From NCBI GenBank assembly GCA_023055425.1, contig JALGPY010000015.1, positions 1,302,001 through 1,366,000 of the forward strand: 64,000 nucleotides of DNA, in the 5' to 3' direction. Of this stretch, positions 47,316 through 59,872 are shown piece after piece. The stretch is from Linanthus parryae (Eukaryota > Streptophyta > Magnoliopsida > Ericales > Polemoniaceae). The position numbers and the translations under genes were made by a program. Every line of letters begins with the position of its first letter. Position 1 is the stretch's first letter. The notes beneath the pieces were generated by a model. It did no database searches. It was not told the DNA's origin and worked only from the letters and a program-made list of their open reading frames with translations.

Positions 47316-47824
47316 TGGAGTAGGATATTTGTTATTTTATTTAGTTTTCCATACTTGATTTTGAGAGGTGAGAGAGGGTGGTTTAATATTTTCAATGAGT
47401 GTACATGACAGAGGTACTGAAGAACTCCCCGGATTCCCATTCTTGATGCATGTGGACGATTTCACACGCAAAGAGAGGAAAAACTAGCTAACCGGGAGCA
47501 TTGAGCTTGATAAAGAAGCTAATCGAGTTCAAGGAGTAGCCAATTATTCATGAGGAGCATGGTAGCGAGTTGGAGTATCGGGGTTGCACGCATCGGAATC
47601 CGGAGTGAAAATAGAGTTCAAGAGCTTTGGAGGAGAGATTCTTTGCACAAGAGAGATAAATTGAGAAGGCATGTAAAATTTCTTGGATTTGGGAATTTTC
47701 TAGTAAAAAATGGATTCCTCTTTGAGTGTGAAGTCCAACGGTTCAAGAATCGCGCAAATCGGATACCGGATGAAGAAGATAGAGCAAAATTAAAACGGAC
47801 AAAAAGCAGTGCATTTCGTCACCC

Positions 47825-47935
47825 ATTTCGGGCCGAAATACACAGATTTCGGCCCCGAAATCAAGATAGCCCACTGTTTTGTTTTGCTACAGTGACCCAT
47901 TTCGGGCCGAAATGGGGGCCGAAATCGGGCGGGTT
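47825..47935. repeat. Palindrome cluster of element B
   Basis: ATTTCGGGCCGAAAT (47825-47839), GATTTCGGCCCCGAAATC (47845-47862) and CCCATTTCGGGCCGAAATGGG (47896-47916), then a half-site GGCCGAAATC. A CACTG/CAGTG pair brackets the spacer. It is the same motif as in C, 3.5 Mb-scale context unknown, at the same distance from the hairpin module. Confidence 0.85.
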
Positions 47936-50484
47936 TGTCCGATTTTGGGGGTGTTTTTTGGTATTTTCTTGATTGTTTAAAGCCATATCCGGCCATAAAG
48001 GGTAAAAACACCCCAAAATTGGATCAAACCCCACTTTTATTCATCTTCTTCCTCTCAAAACTTCAAGAACACCCATACATCCATACACCCAAATTTTCAA
48101 AACTCAACCAAATTCAAAAAAAATTTGTTGGGTTTTGCTCCTTCCAAACCCAACAACAACATTAACTCTTGATTTTTTGAAAGATAGGGCTTTGTTTGAG
48201 TGTGGGGGAAATCAAAGAGGAAGAGCTCCAAGAACAAAAATTTCCCGATTCATCAAATTGGAGGGGGATTGGGCCAAAGCTCAAAGAGGAACTTAAGACG
48301 GGGACACCGAGGAGCTTAAGGAGGTAAACATGCCTTCACTAGCTCGTGTTTCCGAAAAAATTTGTACAATTTTCTCTGACTCGGCTTTAATTCTTGCTTA
48401 GGCTTTCTTAGGGCTTAATTTATTGAAAAAATTTACTTGCTCATACTGGGATTATTGGATACTTGTTTAGCTCACTCCGACTAGACCTCACGTGCACTCA
48501 CTCCGACTAGACCCACCGGCCCTACGCTTGAGCAGCCGAGTCCTCTTGATTTCACTCTGTTTTTCGTTTAGGACAACGAAGCTCTTAAGTGTGGAGGAGT
48601 TTTTAGCTATCCGCTAGTTAGCCATTGCAAAGCCTTGTTACATGTATTTTAGAAAGTTGTGTTTGCATGTAGATGTCGAGTCGGTTAGTTTTGCATGTGC
48701 ACGTTTAAATATTTGCATTCTATATATTGTTGCAATTTTAAATATTGAGTCCACCTACCCTATGTTGTTGGTTAATCGAGTTGGCCAGTTACATATAGTG
48801 TCTAAAAAAAACACAAGAAAACCCCTAAAAATTGAATTTTTTTTAGAAAGAGCAATTGAAGAGAGTAAACGTGGAGAGGGCTCAATGATAGTATTCCCTA
48901 GGTAGTATGAAAATCTGAGGTGAGGTAGACACGCGAGAATCTGGAGTAGGAAGGCTATAGGGCCAATGCACTCGAGAATTGTGAGTAGATGTCTCTCAGA
49001 ATAGTTATCCTACTAGCGCTACACCACCGTCACTTAGGTAGTCGTCAACCTTCCTCGTAGTGGAAACGGAATAGCTGTGCGAGTGATTGTTATGGGGACC
49101 TCACGTCCCATATCCATCACCTAGGTCCACTAGTTATCCCAATTTGATCCATTTACCCCTTTTATTTACAGCCTCTAGCCTAGGAAGCCGTTCCTTGTGA
49201 CTTCTATCACCAGTTAGAATGGTTCCTTCCTATGCGTCATGATAGAGGGAGTTGAGTTAGGGAGGTTCGATGAGGGTGAGCTGATTTGATACATCTTGAG
49301 TGGACATTCTTACATGTCATCTTTTGAGGGGATGTGAGGGTGAGTTAGAGACGGCAGCACACTTATGTGTGGCGGTGAGTCGTGTCCATACACCACGATC
49401 ACAGGTGGAGTGCCGTAGTGCGTGACATTTTTTTTCCGCACGTCATGGGGTGGGGGTTGGTTGATCTTATAGGAGGACGTGCTTGCACTTCATTCATATT
49501 TTCTACATCTTAGGTGATGACGAGGATTGGTTGGAATTAGCACGTTTACATATTGACTATCAGGTTCGAGATATGCTTTACATCGAGTGTGGGGGTGTCG
49601 ACATATATTTGATTTCATCATTTGATTTAACACATTCCACCCCCACGTTATCCATATTGATTTGACCTCCTTGGATATTACTATTTTCTCATCATTGGTG
49701 GCTCCATGTGCTTATTGAAATTGAAATTGAAAAAAAAGAAAAAAAAAACAGAAAGTTGAAAGTTAAATGGAATAGGGAGCCGGAAATTAAACTTCATGAA
49801 GACCAAGGATATTAGCTATTGTTCGAGATCACTTCTTCACATTTGTGGCCGCGAGAACGGCGTTGCATCAAGATTGAGGGAATGAGGGCCGGAGTAGTAG
49901 ATTCGGTGGGGTTCCTTGGATTTTGGTGAGGGAGTGTGAGAATGGGTTTTTGTGAGTTGTATCATGACGTCTAGGACTACGCTTCTAAATATCCTATCCT
50001 ACCCGTCCTAAAGCCGTCAACAACTGAAACCCGTGGATAAATAGCTCGGATGGTAAGTGCTACGGATGCGTTTGATGAGTGTGCGGAAGCAACTTATTTT
50101 GTGTTCGTGCCCGTTCTGTCTGACGAAACTGGCCGCAAGTTCTACCGATCACCAAATTTATATAATCTTCTAGGGGATGTGAGAGCCTTATGACATCCCG
50201 GTTTGTTCTTCGAGATTGCCCAATAAATACTTAAAAGGAAAAAAAATATGTTCTTTAATTCCTTGCATTGTACATACTTGAGTTGCATTGTACATATCAT
50301 GTAGTTGCATAGTCATGTCTTTGTGTATTGAGTCGTGAGTCGAGTTGGCTAGCGGAAAGTTAAGTATGCAAAGTGGTGGGGTATGCATTGGTTTGGTTTT
50401 GGTATGTATGCAATGTCTCAAGTGTGGGGGTTTTGTGCTTCATTGTTGCTTGGGACGGGCAAGAGAGTAAGTGTGGGGGAGTTT
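47936..50484 (+). other. Element B 3' non-coding region
   Basis: No supported ORF. It contains AAGTGTGG-type G-rich tracts near 48588, 49587, 50419 and 50470. The frame 47550-47972 just upstream has a DNA counterpart in C (4760-5011), but the frame is not kept, so I do not call it a gene. Confidence 0.6.
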
Positions 50485-50487
50485 ATT

Positions 50488-52116
50488 AGCACCTTTTAGG
50501 GGCTATAATGCTTTAGCATTTACCACATGTTAATAGGTATTTGAGAATGTTTTGATCCCAAAGTTAGAGAATAAAGGTCGTTTTATCACTTGTTGCTTTC
50601 AATGTGCTATATTGTTAGTCCGGGCCTTTTTTATGCATATTTCATTGTTATTTGTCAAATATAATCGCTTGGTATGTTTGTTCATATTTTTTTGGCAGGG
50701 ACGGATGCTAATCGGTTCATAGGACGCAAGGAACGAACTTCGGAAAAAAATGGGAGCTCAAGTGGAGTCAAGAGAAGCCGAATTGGAGGAGCTTGGATGA
50801 CCAGTCTGAACTATTTTGATCATAGCTGGAGTTCTACAACTCGATTTGGAGTGAGACGAGTGCCATATGAAAGTAGACTCAGAGAGCTTTCCAACGATGG
50901 GTCATAGAGCTAAATTCGAGTTCGGAAGAAGAAGATATCGCGTTTTGAAGTCAGGAGTAGATTTTAGGGGGCTTTTGTGCAATTACTGAAGACTTCTGCG
51001 GGTTATGAAGGCAGGACGACCTATGGACGAAAATAATGATCATTCACGCCTATTGAGAGCCAAGAAGAAGGAGGAGAGCAAGGAGACTCCATTGGGAGCA
51101 ACTTCAAGCAAGGAGAAGAGCCCGGATCGCGCCAATCTTCACGATTTCTAGCGTTTGATCTCTTCTTCCCTCTTTTAATCACTTTTATGGAGAAACTTTG
51201 TTGTGTTGCTAAGATTATTAGTAACTAGACGTTTTGCTAGGTTTCTATAGAGAGCCTAGGGTTTATGTAGACAATATGTTTTCCGGATTTTAGACCTGTC
51301 TCATGCTTTTGGATTTTGATCTATTGGATGAAGTTTGATTTCATGAAGTTGTTAATGAGTGTAGTATATTGACACGACTATGTTAGGAATTGATATTCAT
51401 GAACTCTGTGTTTACTCTTAGATTTTAATCTTGCTTAATGTTAGTCTTTATTCTAGTTATTGTTCATATGCTGTGCTTAATCCTTGGCAAGAATGGAGTA
51501 ATTAACCGGACTTGTTATTTAGCTAGCGAGTGCGTGAGAGCGACTTAGACCTAGTTGTGATGAGATATGAACAACAATCCTTAATCACGGAGACTGAGAA
51601 GAGAAGTGTGTAGGATTTGCCATAGTGGGTAGATTCAGTAGGAGATAGTGAGGTGTTCGTGTGGTGGTGGTCTGAGAGGACATCATTCCGTGCATTATCG
51701 TTAGCCTACTAGAACGGACAAGTAGATGTAGGTGGATCGACAGGACACCAAGTAGACCGTGACGTAGAACGACATGAGACCGAGAGGAGATTGTCAGTGC
51801 TATTACCCGGCTTAACTAGAATAGAGTTAACGTGTTACTTTTCTAATCCCGAAATCGTCTGCAGCCCTAGGTGATGTAGAGATAGCCTAGTTTCTCCTTA
51901 TTTGTTTGATAAATTAAAAAAACCCAAAAATATTAGTTAGTTGTTTATTTCAATTCTTAACCAACCACAGTTCTTCCTCCTGTTACAGTATTCTATGTTA
52001 ATAACTAATTAAATAATCTCAAGCTTGTCCTCGTGGGATCGATAACTTGGGGTTGAAATACCACCCCTATATTACTTGAACCGTGCACTTGCGGTAACAC
52101 GTAAGAAAGCCTGTCA
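50488..52116 (+). repeat. Element B 3' LTR
   Basis: About 1.63 kb, begins (TATT)AGCACCTTTTAGG after the tract GTGTGGGGGAG and ends GCCTGTCA before CTAAT. Confidence 0.9.
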
Positions 52117-53342
52117 CTAATCCAAACGATTCAGCTCTTCATTTGTCTTGATTCGGGATTATATGTAATATCTTTTATTCGTATCCGGGTATAGGCTCTC
52201 ACTCTACTACCTAGAAGGCTAACTTTTCTATGTGTCCAAGCCATCAAAGCATGAAATAAGGCATAGAGAAAGTACAATTTAACAATAATAACGTAAACTT
52301 TAAGCTAAGATTTCAATGGATCCAAATCCCCAGTCTCAAAGGTCATGTTCATAACCAACTTAATTTTTTCAATAACCTGGCTTTAGAAATACAAATATAA
52401 TATGAGAAATATGAATATCCAATTATTTCCAAACACGAAACCATTACCAAATTCGACAAAGAAGTCTCATAACCCTAGGTTCACCATAGAACCTAGCTTA
52501 GGTGTCTAGCTACTCATAGTAACAATATATATAAACACAAGTTGACCACAATCAAGATAGAAAAAAAGGGATATAGAAAGATAAAACACAAGAATGCTTG
52601 ATGGGGCGGCAGATCCTATACAATGGCTTCAGTGTCTTCCTCTCAAGTTTCAACGTCAATCTCTGCTTTAGAACGACCACTGGTTATTGTTGTATCTAGA
52701 ACCATCATCATATGTCAAAAGTCGGCAAATTTACACTATAGGCTCAAAATCCCATTTAGCCTCCAGGTAGTTCATACGAGCTCTAGAGTAGCTCGTACGA
52801 ACAGGGTAAGCTTTCAGCTTCTGCGAGCTGCTTTGCAGTCTTGGCTTCTCCAGGCCATAAATTCTTTATTCAGCACTTGATTTAGCTATGTGACCTGTCG
52901 TTTCAAATCTCTTTGAGTCTACATTCATTTTCCATCAGTCTCACTCTAAAATTTGTTGTAGAACTCCAGATATACTCAATAGAGTGAGGACATGTCACTT
53001 TTGGCTTCTCCAACTTTGCTTTTCTTCGCTCCGAAGTTCGTTTTATGCCTTCTAATAACCATTTAGAATCTCCTCTAGTAAATAAAAAATGAAAAACTAT
53101 ACCATTTAGCATCCCTCCTAGTCAAGAAAAAATGAAAAAAAAAAACTATAAAACGCGATTACATCTAATAGAAACACTCAAATCAACACATAGAACACAC
53201 ATTTTTCACATTAATGCATTTGAACTCATATCATGAAATACGCACATAAACATGCTCGAAATGACAATAAATTCTCCGTGTTACATCACAAAATGATAGA
53301 AAATAAGGATATTATGCATCACTAAATTAGGGTCATCATCAA

Positions 53343-53831
53343 CCCACGCAAAAAACACATACTTATTAAATAATGGATTAGATCTGTAGCCTAAATATCA
53401 CCCATCAAGTTTTTTTGTCCAAATCAGAAACCCCATATCTGTTTTTGAGAAATATAGAACAAAAATTAGAGAGAGGGAGAGAGATGTGTCAGTCGAACGC
53501 CAACAGATGAGAGAGGGCTAAAGTAGAAGAGGTATTTGGTGGAAGCGGTAGTGGAGGTGAATGTCGATTTGAGGCATGAGCTGAATTGGTATGAAGAAGA
53601 AGAGGGATGGGTAATGTTGAGCAGTTGAGAAAAATAAGAAGATGACGAATGAGATTGGAGCTTGCATAGATAAGGATGAAAATAAGTAGGAAAAATGTGG
53701 AAGAGAATGAGGATTTTATTATTTTTTTAGATTTATTTTTTCGTTTTTTAAGGGTGTACATATTATTAAGTGAGAGGGTAAACTAGACTTTCCTCATTCC
53801 CATTAAATCCTGTCAGTTACAAGGGTGGTTT
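53343..53831. other. Unassigned DNA between LTR F and copia G
   Basis: AT-rich with no repeat partner elsewhere in the window. It may be genuine flanking DNA. The only frame of note is 53489-53761 on the minus strand. Confidence 0.4.
53489..53761 (-). CDS. Small hypothetical ORF with signal-peptide-like start, 90 aa
   Basis: Not recognised. A very basic N-terminus (KKRKNKSKK) is followed by a hydrophobic segment (about residues 18-34, STFFLLIFILIYAS) and a Ser/Pro-rich tail. This resembles a short secreted or membrane-anchored peptide, but no known peptide-hormone motif is seen. AT-rich low-complexity DNA makes such frames by chance, so support is weak. Confidence 0.15.
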   Translation of the reverse strand: MYTLKKRKNKSKKIIKSSFSSTFFLLIFILIYASSNLIRHLLIFLNCSTLPIPLLLHTNSAHASNRHSPPLPLPPNTSSTLALSHLLAFD

Positions 53832-54180
53832 TGTAGGGTTTTGATCATGGATATGCAGCGTAAGAAAGAAATATCCATTCAAGACCCTCCAAGGATCACA
53901 GGAAGAGAATCATAACGATGGTAAAGGAAGAAACAAGTAACACACACCTTAGAGATCTCATGTGATGACTTGTAACGTGAATTGTGTCACGTCTCTACGG
54001 TTGATCCACGCCTAGAGTTGAGATCTAGATCTTCCTTCTCCTTAGTGCTAGCTTGAACCGGAGGAAGAGGAATAAGAAATCACGCCACGAGAATCAAATT
54101 AGAGGCTCGGCCTCTCTCTCTCTCTTGGCCGACGGGTAGGGGCGGACCAAGGGGTTCGGGTTCGGCCTCCTTGTGTCTTG

Positions 54181-54229
<49 letters not shown>

Positions 54230-55280
54230 TTTCCTTGCCACTTAACTTATGTTATGAGCATTAGTGTGCGAAGGAAGCTAGGACCATCCTTTATATAGTC
54301 CAACAACTCTTAGTCAACTACCTAAAGGCCCTTCCTAATCCTTCTTGAACTCGGATTAGTCCCTCCCTTGCATATTAGTCCTACTAAGTTTGCAAGGTGT
54401 TGCAAAGTGATCCTTCCAATTAATTATTCATATTAATGAATTCCCAAATCTAGCTCAACCCTATTGGGCGTGTGACCCATATTTTCTATCTAGTTGGTAG
54501 CAACAGTTTGCTAATATGGAACGTTCTCTAGCAAGGCATCCATTCTAGCCAACTAATAGAATAGTCATCCGACAAACCTTGTGCAAGTATTGTCTCATCC
54601 CTTTGTCTCAATATCCAGATTGGACACGAGACATACAAGTCACACCCGTATATCCAATCCATAGTTTCTCGATCCTGGGAATAGCCTTATTCGTGCAAAT
54701 AACATCAATATCCTATATTGATTTATTTGAGTCTAGCCAGACATTCTATAAGCACTATCCCTCGAGTGGCCTAGGATATTTGCTCCCGTTATTTGGAAGG
54801 GAAAAATTCTATCTACATCACTACGATATCTAAGTTTGCTTCATGTTGTGTCCGATACACGCCTTTATTACTGCCCAGTTACAGTGTAGCGTTTGACGCT
54901 ACCAAAACCACAACGCTCCACAACTAGATGCTCTAGTGACTTCAAGTCTAAGGATGACAATACCATTGTTACATAGCTTGTGACTTTACATAACTCGTAT
55001 GTATCCTTCTCGGAGATGGGTCAATCCAGTATGCCATTACCACTAATGCATACCCATGTGTTGGATCATGATATCTCCATATAAATCCAACCCATACTAG
55101 TCTATAGATGATTGTCCTATTTAATCATTATGATGGACTAGAGATATTTAAGATAAACAAAACAATTTTAAATCTAAGGACTTCATTATATTAAATATCC
55201 AATAAATAATACAATGAATATTCTTTGCTAAAACTAAGTTCATACTAAACTAGATTGCCTCTAGGGCATCTATTCCAACA
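53832..55280 (-). repeat. Copia G 3' LTR
   Basis: 1449 bp, TGTAGGG...TTCCAACA on the plus strand. More diverged than the other minus-strand copia LTRs and with a CT microsatellite. Confidence 0.92.
54181..54226. repeat. CT microsatellite
   Basis: (CT)n of 46 bp with one interruption, inside the G LTR. The other copia LTRs have only a short CT stretch there. Confidence 0.9.
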
Positions 55281-55969
55281 GTCTCCCACTTGCACTAGAG
55301 CCAATCTGATGCATCCCGTATGACAATGCTCCTAGTGTGCCTTTTATGCTTGCGCTAAAAGCAGCTTTGTAAGTGGATCTGACAGATTCTCATCTGTAGG
55401 AATCTTTCATATCCGAACGTCTCCACTATCGATAATATCTCGAATAAGATGGAACTTCCTGAGCACGTGTTTAGATTCTCATCTGTAGAATCAGCCACCG
55501 TCTCTTGCTTGGAACTCTTCCAGCTCACCTTGAGAAGCGCTTGTGACTTCAAGTCTAAGGATGACAATACCATTGTCACCTTGAGAAGGTTGCATATCCG
55601 AACGTCTCCTCTATCGATAATATCTCAAATAAGATGGAACTTCCTGAGCACGTGTTTGGATTTCTGGTGTACCTGGGCTCCTTTGATTGCGCGATCTCCC
55701 TAGTGTTGTCACAATACAACTCGACTAGATCCGCAATGCTAGGAACCACACCAAGTTCAGAAACGAACTTACTAATCTAAACAGCTTCCTTTGATGTGCC
55801 ATTCGCAACAATGTACTTAGTTTCTGTTGTAGAATCACCCACCGTCTCTTTCTTGGAACTCTTCCAGCTCACTGCTGCTCCATTCAGGCAAAACACATAT
55901 CCCGATTGTGATCTGAAATCATCTCTGTCAGTTCAGAAGCTTGCATGCGTGTAACCTTACACGCAACTC
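55281..55969 (-). pseudogene. Scrambled RNase H end of copia G
   Basis: The segment 55382-55472 is repeated at 55590-55665. Between them lie a displaced RNase H piece (about 55485-55532) and an LTR-derived piece (about 55533-55585, with AAGTCTAAGGATGACAATACC as its core). The remaining part to 55969 follows the normal order. Template switching in reverse transcription, or later recombination, could produce this mixture. Confidence 0.7.
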
Positions 55970-58433
55970 TTACTTACCACCAAATATCGAGAAGGCATCC
56001 TTAGTTCTTCTCAAGTACTCAAGGATGTTCTTAATTGCAATCCAGTAACTTTCCCCTGGATTGGACTGGTATCTGCTTGTCATACTCAAGGCATATGACA
56101 CATCTGGTCTAGTACATAACATGGCGTACATGATGGATCCTATGGCCGAGGCATAGGGAACCCTACTCATGCGTTCCTTCTCAATCTCATTGGAAGGACA
56201 ATCACTCTTCGAAACAGTGATTCCATGTGACATGGGCAAGATTCCTTCTTGGAATCTTGCATGTTGAACCGCTTCAACACCTTGTTTATATATGTACTTT
56301 TACTTAGGCCTGGCAGTCTTCTAGATCTATCTCTATAGATCTTGGTACCAAGTATGTAGGCTGCTTCACCTAAGTCTTTCATTGATAAACACTTTCCTAT
56401 CCAATCTTTAACAGATTGCAGCATGGGAAGGTCGCTTCCAATGACCAGTATGTCATCCACATACAAGACCAAAAAAGCAACATAGCTCCCACTAACCTTC
56501 TTGTAGACACAAGACGCATATTCGTTTTTGAGGAAGCCAGACTCTTTGCCTACTTCATAAAAACGTCGATTCCAACTCCTAGAAGCTTGCTTCAATCCAT
56601 AAATGGATCGTTGCAGCTTCCATACTTTGTTTTCTTGCTTTGGATCTTCAAAACCCTCTGGGTGTATCATATACACGTCCTCGAGGACATTCCCATAAAG
56701 GAATGCTATTTTGACCTCCATCTGCCAAATCTTATAGTCGTATTATGCTGCAATAGCAAGTAGGATTCAGATGGATTTGGTCATAGCGACTGGTGAGAAG
56801 GTTTCATCATAGTCAATAACATGAATCTGTCTGAATCATTTGGCCACCAATCGGCCCTTATAGGTACTCACATTACCATCCATGTCGATCTTCTTCTTGA
56901 AGACCCACTTTCACCCTATGGGTCGCGCCCCTTCGGGTGGTTCCACCAAAGTTCATACTTTATTGGTATACATGGATTCCATCTCAGAACTCATGGCCTC
57001 AAGCCACTTCTGAGAGTCCGGCCCTTTCATGGCCTCTTCATAGGTAGTAGGCTCATCATCTATGAGCATCATGTCACCAAACTCAGTTACGAGAAGTCCA
57101 TACCTCTCTGGCTCCTGACGCACTCTACTAGACCTACAAATATCTTGTGCTATTTTAACAGGTTGCTCCACATCCACTTTTGGTTCCTGCTCATGTTCCA
57201 TAGAAGGATTAGTGTCTTATGGTTCTTGAATTTCTTCAAGTTCTACAGTCCTCCCATTTGCTTCTTTAGAGACAAACTCTCTTTCTAGAAACACGCCGGA
57301 CGGAGAAACAAACACTTTGTTCTCAGTCGGATTGTAGAAGTAGTAGCCCTTAGTTTCCTTGGGGTACCCCACAAACTTACACTTATCCGACATGGGCCCT
57401 AGCTTTTCTAATTGTAAACGCTTTTCATATACATCGCAGCCCCAAATCTTCATGAACGACAGTGTAGGACGCTTCCCACTCCACATCTCATGTGGTGTCT
57501 TCATGACTGATTAGATGGAACACGGTTAATGGTGAAAGCTGCACTCAATAGAGAATAGCCCCAAAACAATAATGGAAGATCATTTTGACACATCATAGAT
57601 CAAACCATATCCAATAGTGTTCTATTTCTCCTCTCGAACACGCCATTCCATTGTGGTGTTCCGGGTGGAGTGACTTGGGACACGATCCCTCACTCTCTAA
57701 GATAGTCGTCAAACTCTTGGCCCAAGTATTCTCCTCCACGATCCGATCGTAGAGCTTGGATACTCTTGCCAAGTTGTTTCTCTACTTCATTCTTCAATTC
57801 TTTGAACCTTTCAAAGGATTCGGATTTGGACTTCATAAGGTATACAAATCCATATCTACTGAAATCATCACTAAATGTGATGAAGTAGACGTAACCACCC
57901 CAGGCAGGCGTGGAAAATGGCCCACATACATCAGTATGTACTAGCGCCAATTGCTCACTAATCCTCTCACCTTTCTTATTGAAAGGGGACTTTGTCATTT
58001 TTCCCAATGAACAAGCTTCACATGTCTCATATGATTCAAAATCAAATGAGTCTAGAAATCCATCCTTATGGAGTCTAGATACACGTTTCTCGTTTATGTT
58101 GCCTAAACGATAGTGCCATAAGTAAGCAGGATTTAAATCATTTATTTTAATCCTCTTAGTATTAATGTTGTAGACAGGATTGCTTAGATCAAGGACATAT
58201 AGTCCATTAAATAATTGCCCAATACAATAGTGAATATTATTAAAATAATAGAACAACAATTGTTCTTTATTGAAATAATAAAACCTTCCTTGTCCAAACA
58301 AGAAATAAAAATAATATTTCTGCTCATATCAGGCACAAAATAGCAATTATTTAATTCTAAAACTAATCCTGAAGGCAGAAACCTCGCACACGCCTACGGC
58401 CAATGCATCTCTATTCCCAACGCGCATGTCTAT
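55970..58433 (-). pseudogene. Copia G integrase-RT, multiply broken
   Basis: Order from the 5' side: pre-integrase and integrase start (57690-58301, HTDVCGPF, SDRGGEY), integrase C-terminus (57217-57504), linker (56953-57201), RT with YVDDILVIGSD (56167-56721) and the start of RNase H (55970-56239). Several frameshifts and stops separate the pieces. The stretch 57505-57689 still spells the WNGVFERRN region with the catalytic Glu. Confidence 0.9.
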
Positions 58434-59857
58434 TGTAGGGTTTTGATTCATGGATGCGCAACGGAAACAATAATAAACCATGCAAAACCCTCCAAGGATC
58501 AAAAGTCAAGAGACATAGCGATGGTAAAGGAAGAAATCAATAACACACCTCAGGGTTCTCCCTTGATGACTTCAAACGCGAATTGTGTCACGTTCTCTAT
58601 AGTTGATCCACGCCTAGAGTTGATTTCTAGATCTTCCAATCCTTGGTGCTAGCCCGGAAAGAGGAAGAGGAAGAAGAATCACACAAAACGAGACCGAAAC
58701 AAGGAGGTTTTGGCCTCCTTGTGGGCCGACAGGGACGGGCGGCGAGCAAGGGGGCGGCGGATCCTTTTTCTTGCTTGCTCTCTCCTTTTTGTTCTCTCCC
58801 ACTCAAGTTATGATCAATAATGACATAAGTGTGGGAAGGAAGGAAGGAGTGTCCTTTATATAGTCCAACAAATCATTGCCAACTACCTAAAGGACCTATT
58901 CTAGTCCTACTAGAATTCAATTTAGTCCCTTCCTTGCAAATTAGTCCCTACTAAGTTTGCAAGGTGTTGCAAAGTGATCCTTCTAATTAATTAATCCAAT
59001 TAATTAATTCCCAAATCTAGTTCAACTCTATATAGCGTGTGACCCCATAGGTTCTATCTAGTTGGTAGCAACAATTTGCTAAGATGGAGCGGTTTCTAGC
59101 AAAACATCCATTCTAGCCAACTAATAGAATAGTCATCTTGACAACCTTGTACAAGTAATTGTCTCATCCCTTTGTCTCTATATCCGGATTGGACACGATA
59201 CATACAAGTCACACTCGTATATCCAATCTACAGTTTCTCGATCCATGGGAATAGCCTTATTCGTGCAAATAACATCAATATCCCATATTGATTTATTTGA
59301 GTCTGGCCAGACATTCTATAAGCACTATCCCTCGAGTGGCCTAGGATATTTTCACCCGTTATGTGGGAGGGACAAATTCTATCTCCGTCCACTAAGATCT
59401 CTAAGCTTGCTTCTTATTGTATCCGGTACACGCCTTTATAACTACCCAGTTACGGTGTAGCATTTAATGCTACCAAAATCACAATAATCCACAACTAGAA
59501 TATCTAGTGACTTCAAGTCTAAGGATGACAATACCATTGCACCACGAGAAGCGCTTGTGACTTAACATAACGTGTATGTAGCCTTCTTGGAGATGGGTCA
59601 ATCCAGTGCGTCATTACCCTTAATGCACACCTATGTGTTGGATCATGATATCTATATAACAATCCAACCCCATACTAGTCTATAGATGATTGTCCCATTA
59701 ATCATTATAATGGACTAGGGATATTTAAGATAAACAATCACAATTGTAAATATAAGGACTTCATTATATAAAATATCCAATAAATAATACAATGAATTTT
59801 CTAGCCATAAATAAATTTATACTAAACTAGATTGCCTCTAGGGAATCTATTCCAACA
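58434..59857 (-). repeat. Copia H 3' LTR
   Basis: 1424 bp, same termini and TATA box (near 58854-58864) as Copia-1. It is closest by eye to the Copia-2 LTR, for example in sharing GTTCAACTCTAT and ACGCGAA-TGTGTCACG variants. Confidence 0.92.
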
Positions 59858-59872
59858 GTCTCCCACTTGCAC

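Larger units (their letters stand above)
44654..52116 (+). mobile_element. Element B: full-length non-autonomous Athila-like element (7.5 kb)
   Basis: LTRs 44654-46280 and 50488-52116, tRNA-Asp primer site, orphan ORF, hairpin module, palindromes, 3' non-coding part and a GTGTGGGGGAG polypurine tract (50471-50481). The repeat CTAAT flanks it (44649-44653 and 52117-52121); the left edge is uncertain by up to four bases because element C starts TGATAGCACC. The LTRs are about 96-97% identical by eye. No gag or pol is found. It lies inside LTR F. Confidence 0.87.
44100..53342 (-). mobile_element. LTR F: old Athila-like LTR, split by element B
   Basis: The flanks of B (44100-44648 and 52117-53342) are two halves of one LTR in minus orientation. 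The right half contains the ERTSE-like block and the CTGGAGTTCTACAAC block, and the left half the CTCGTGGGATCGATAAC end block, all in the same order as in the B LTR but strongly diverged. No internal sequence is attached, so it is a solo LTR or fragment. CCCAC occurs at both outer edges (44095-44099 and 53343-53347) and may be a target duplication, but the LTR ends are not clean. Confidence 0.6.
53832..58433 (-). mobile_element. Copia G: 3' LTR and pol, split by copia H
   Basis: 3' LTR 53832-55280, a rearranged RNase H end, RT, integrase and pre-integrase up to the segment after the protease, where H interrupts it. Its gag and 5' LTR should continue beyond the window. The left flank GGTTT (53827-53831) should recur after its 5' LTR. 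Confidence 0.87.

Noticed and set aside
47825..47935. CRISPR-like array of short repeats
   Set aside because: Spacing is irregular, units are palindromic and diverged, and the DNA is plant nuclear.
47550..47972. Second conserved ORF of element B (counterpart in C at 4760-5011)
   Set aside because: DNA is similar but indels break the frame differently, so no protein-level conservation is shown.
44095..53347. CCCAC as proven target duplication of LTR F
   Set aside because: The LTR ends implied do not start TG or end CA, and five bases can match by chance; left as a possibility only.
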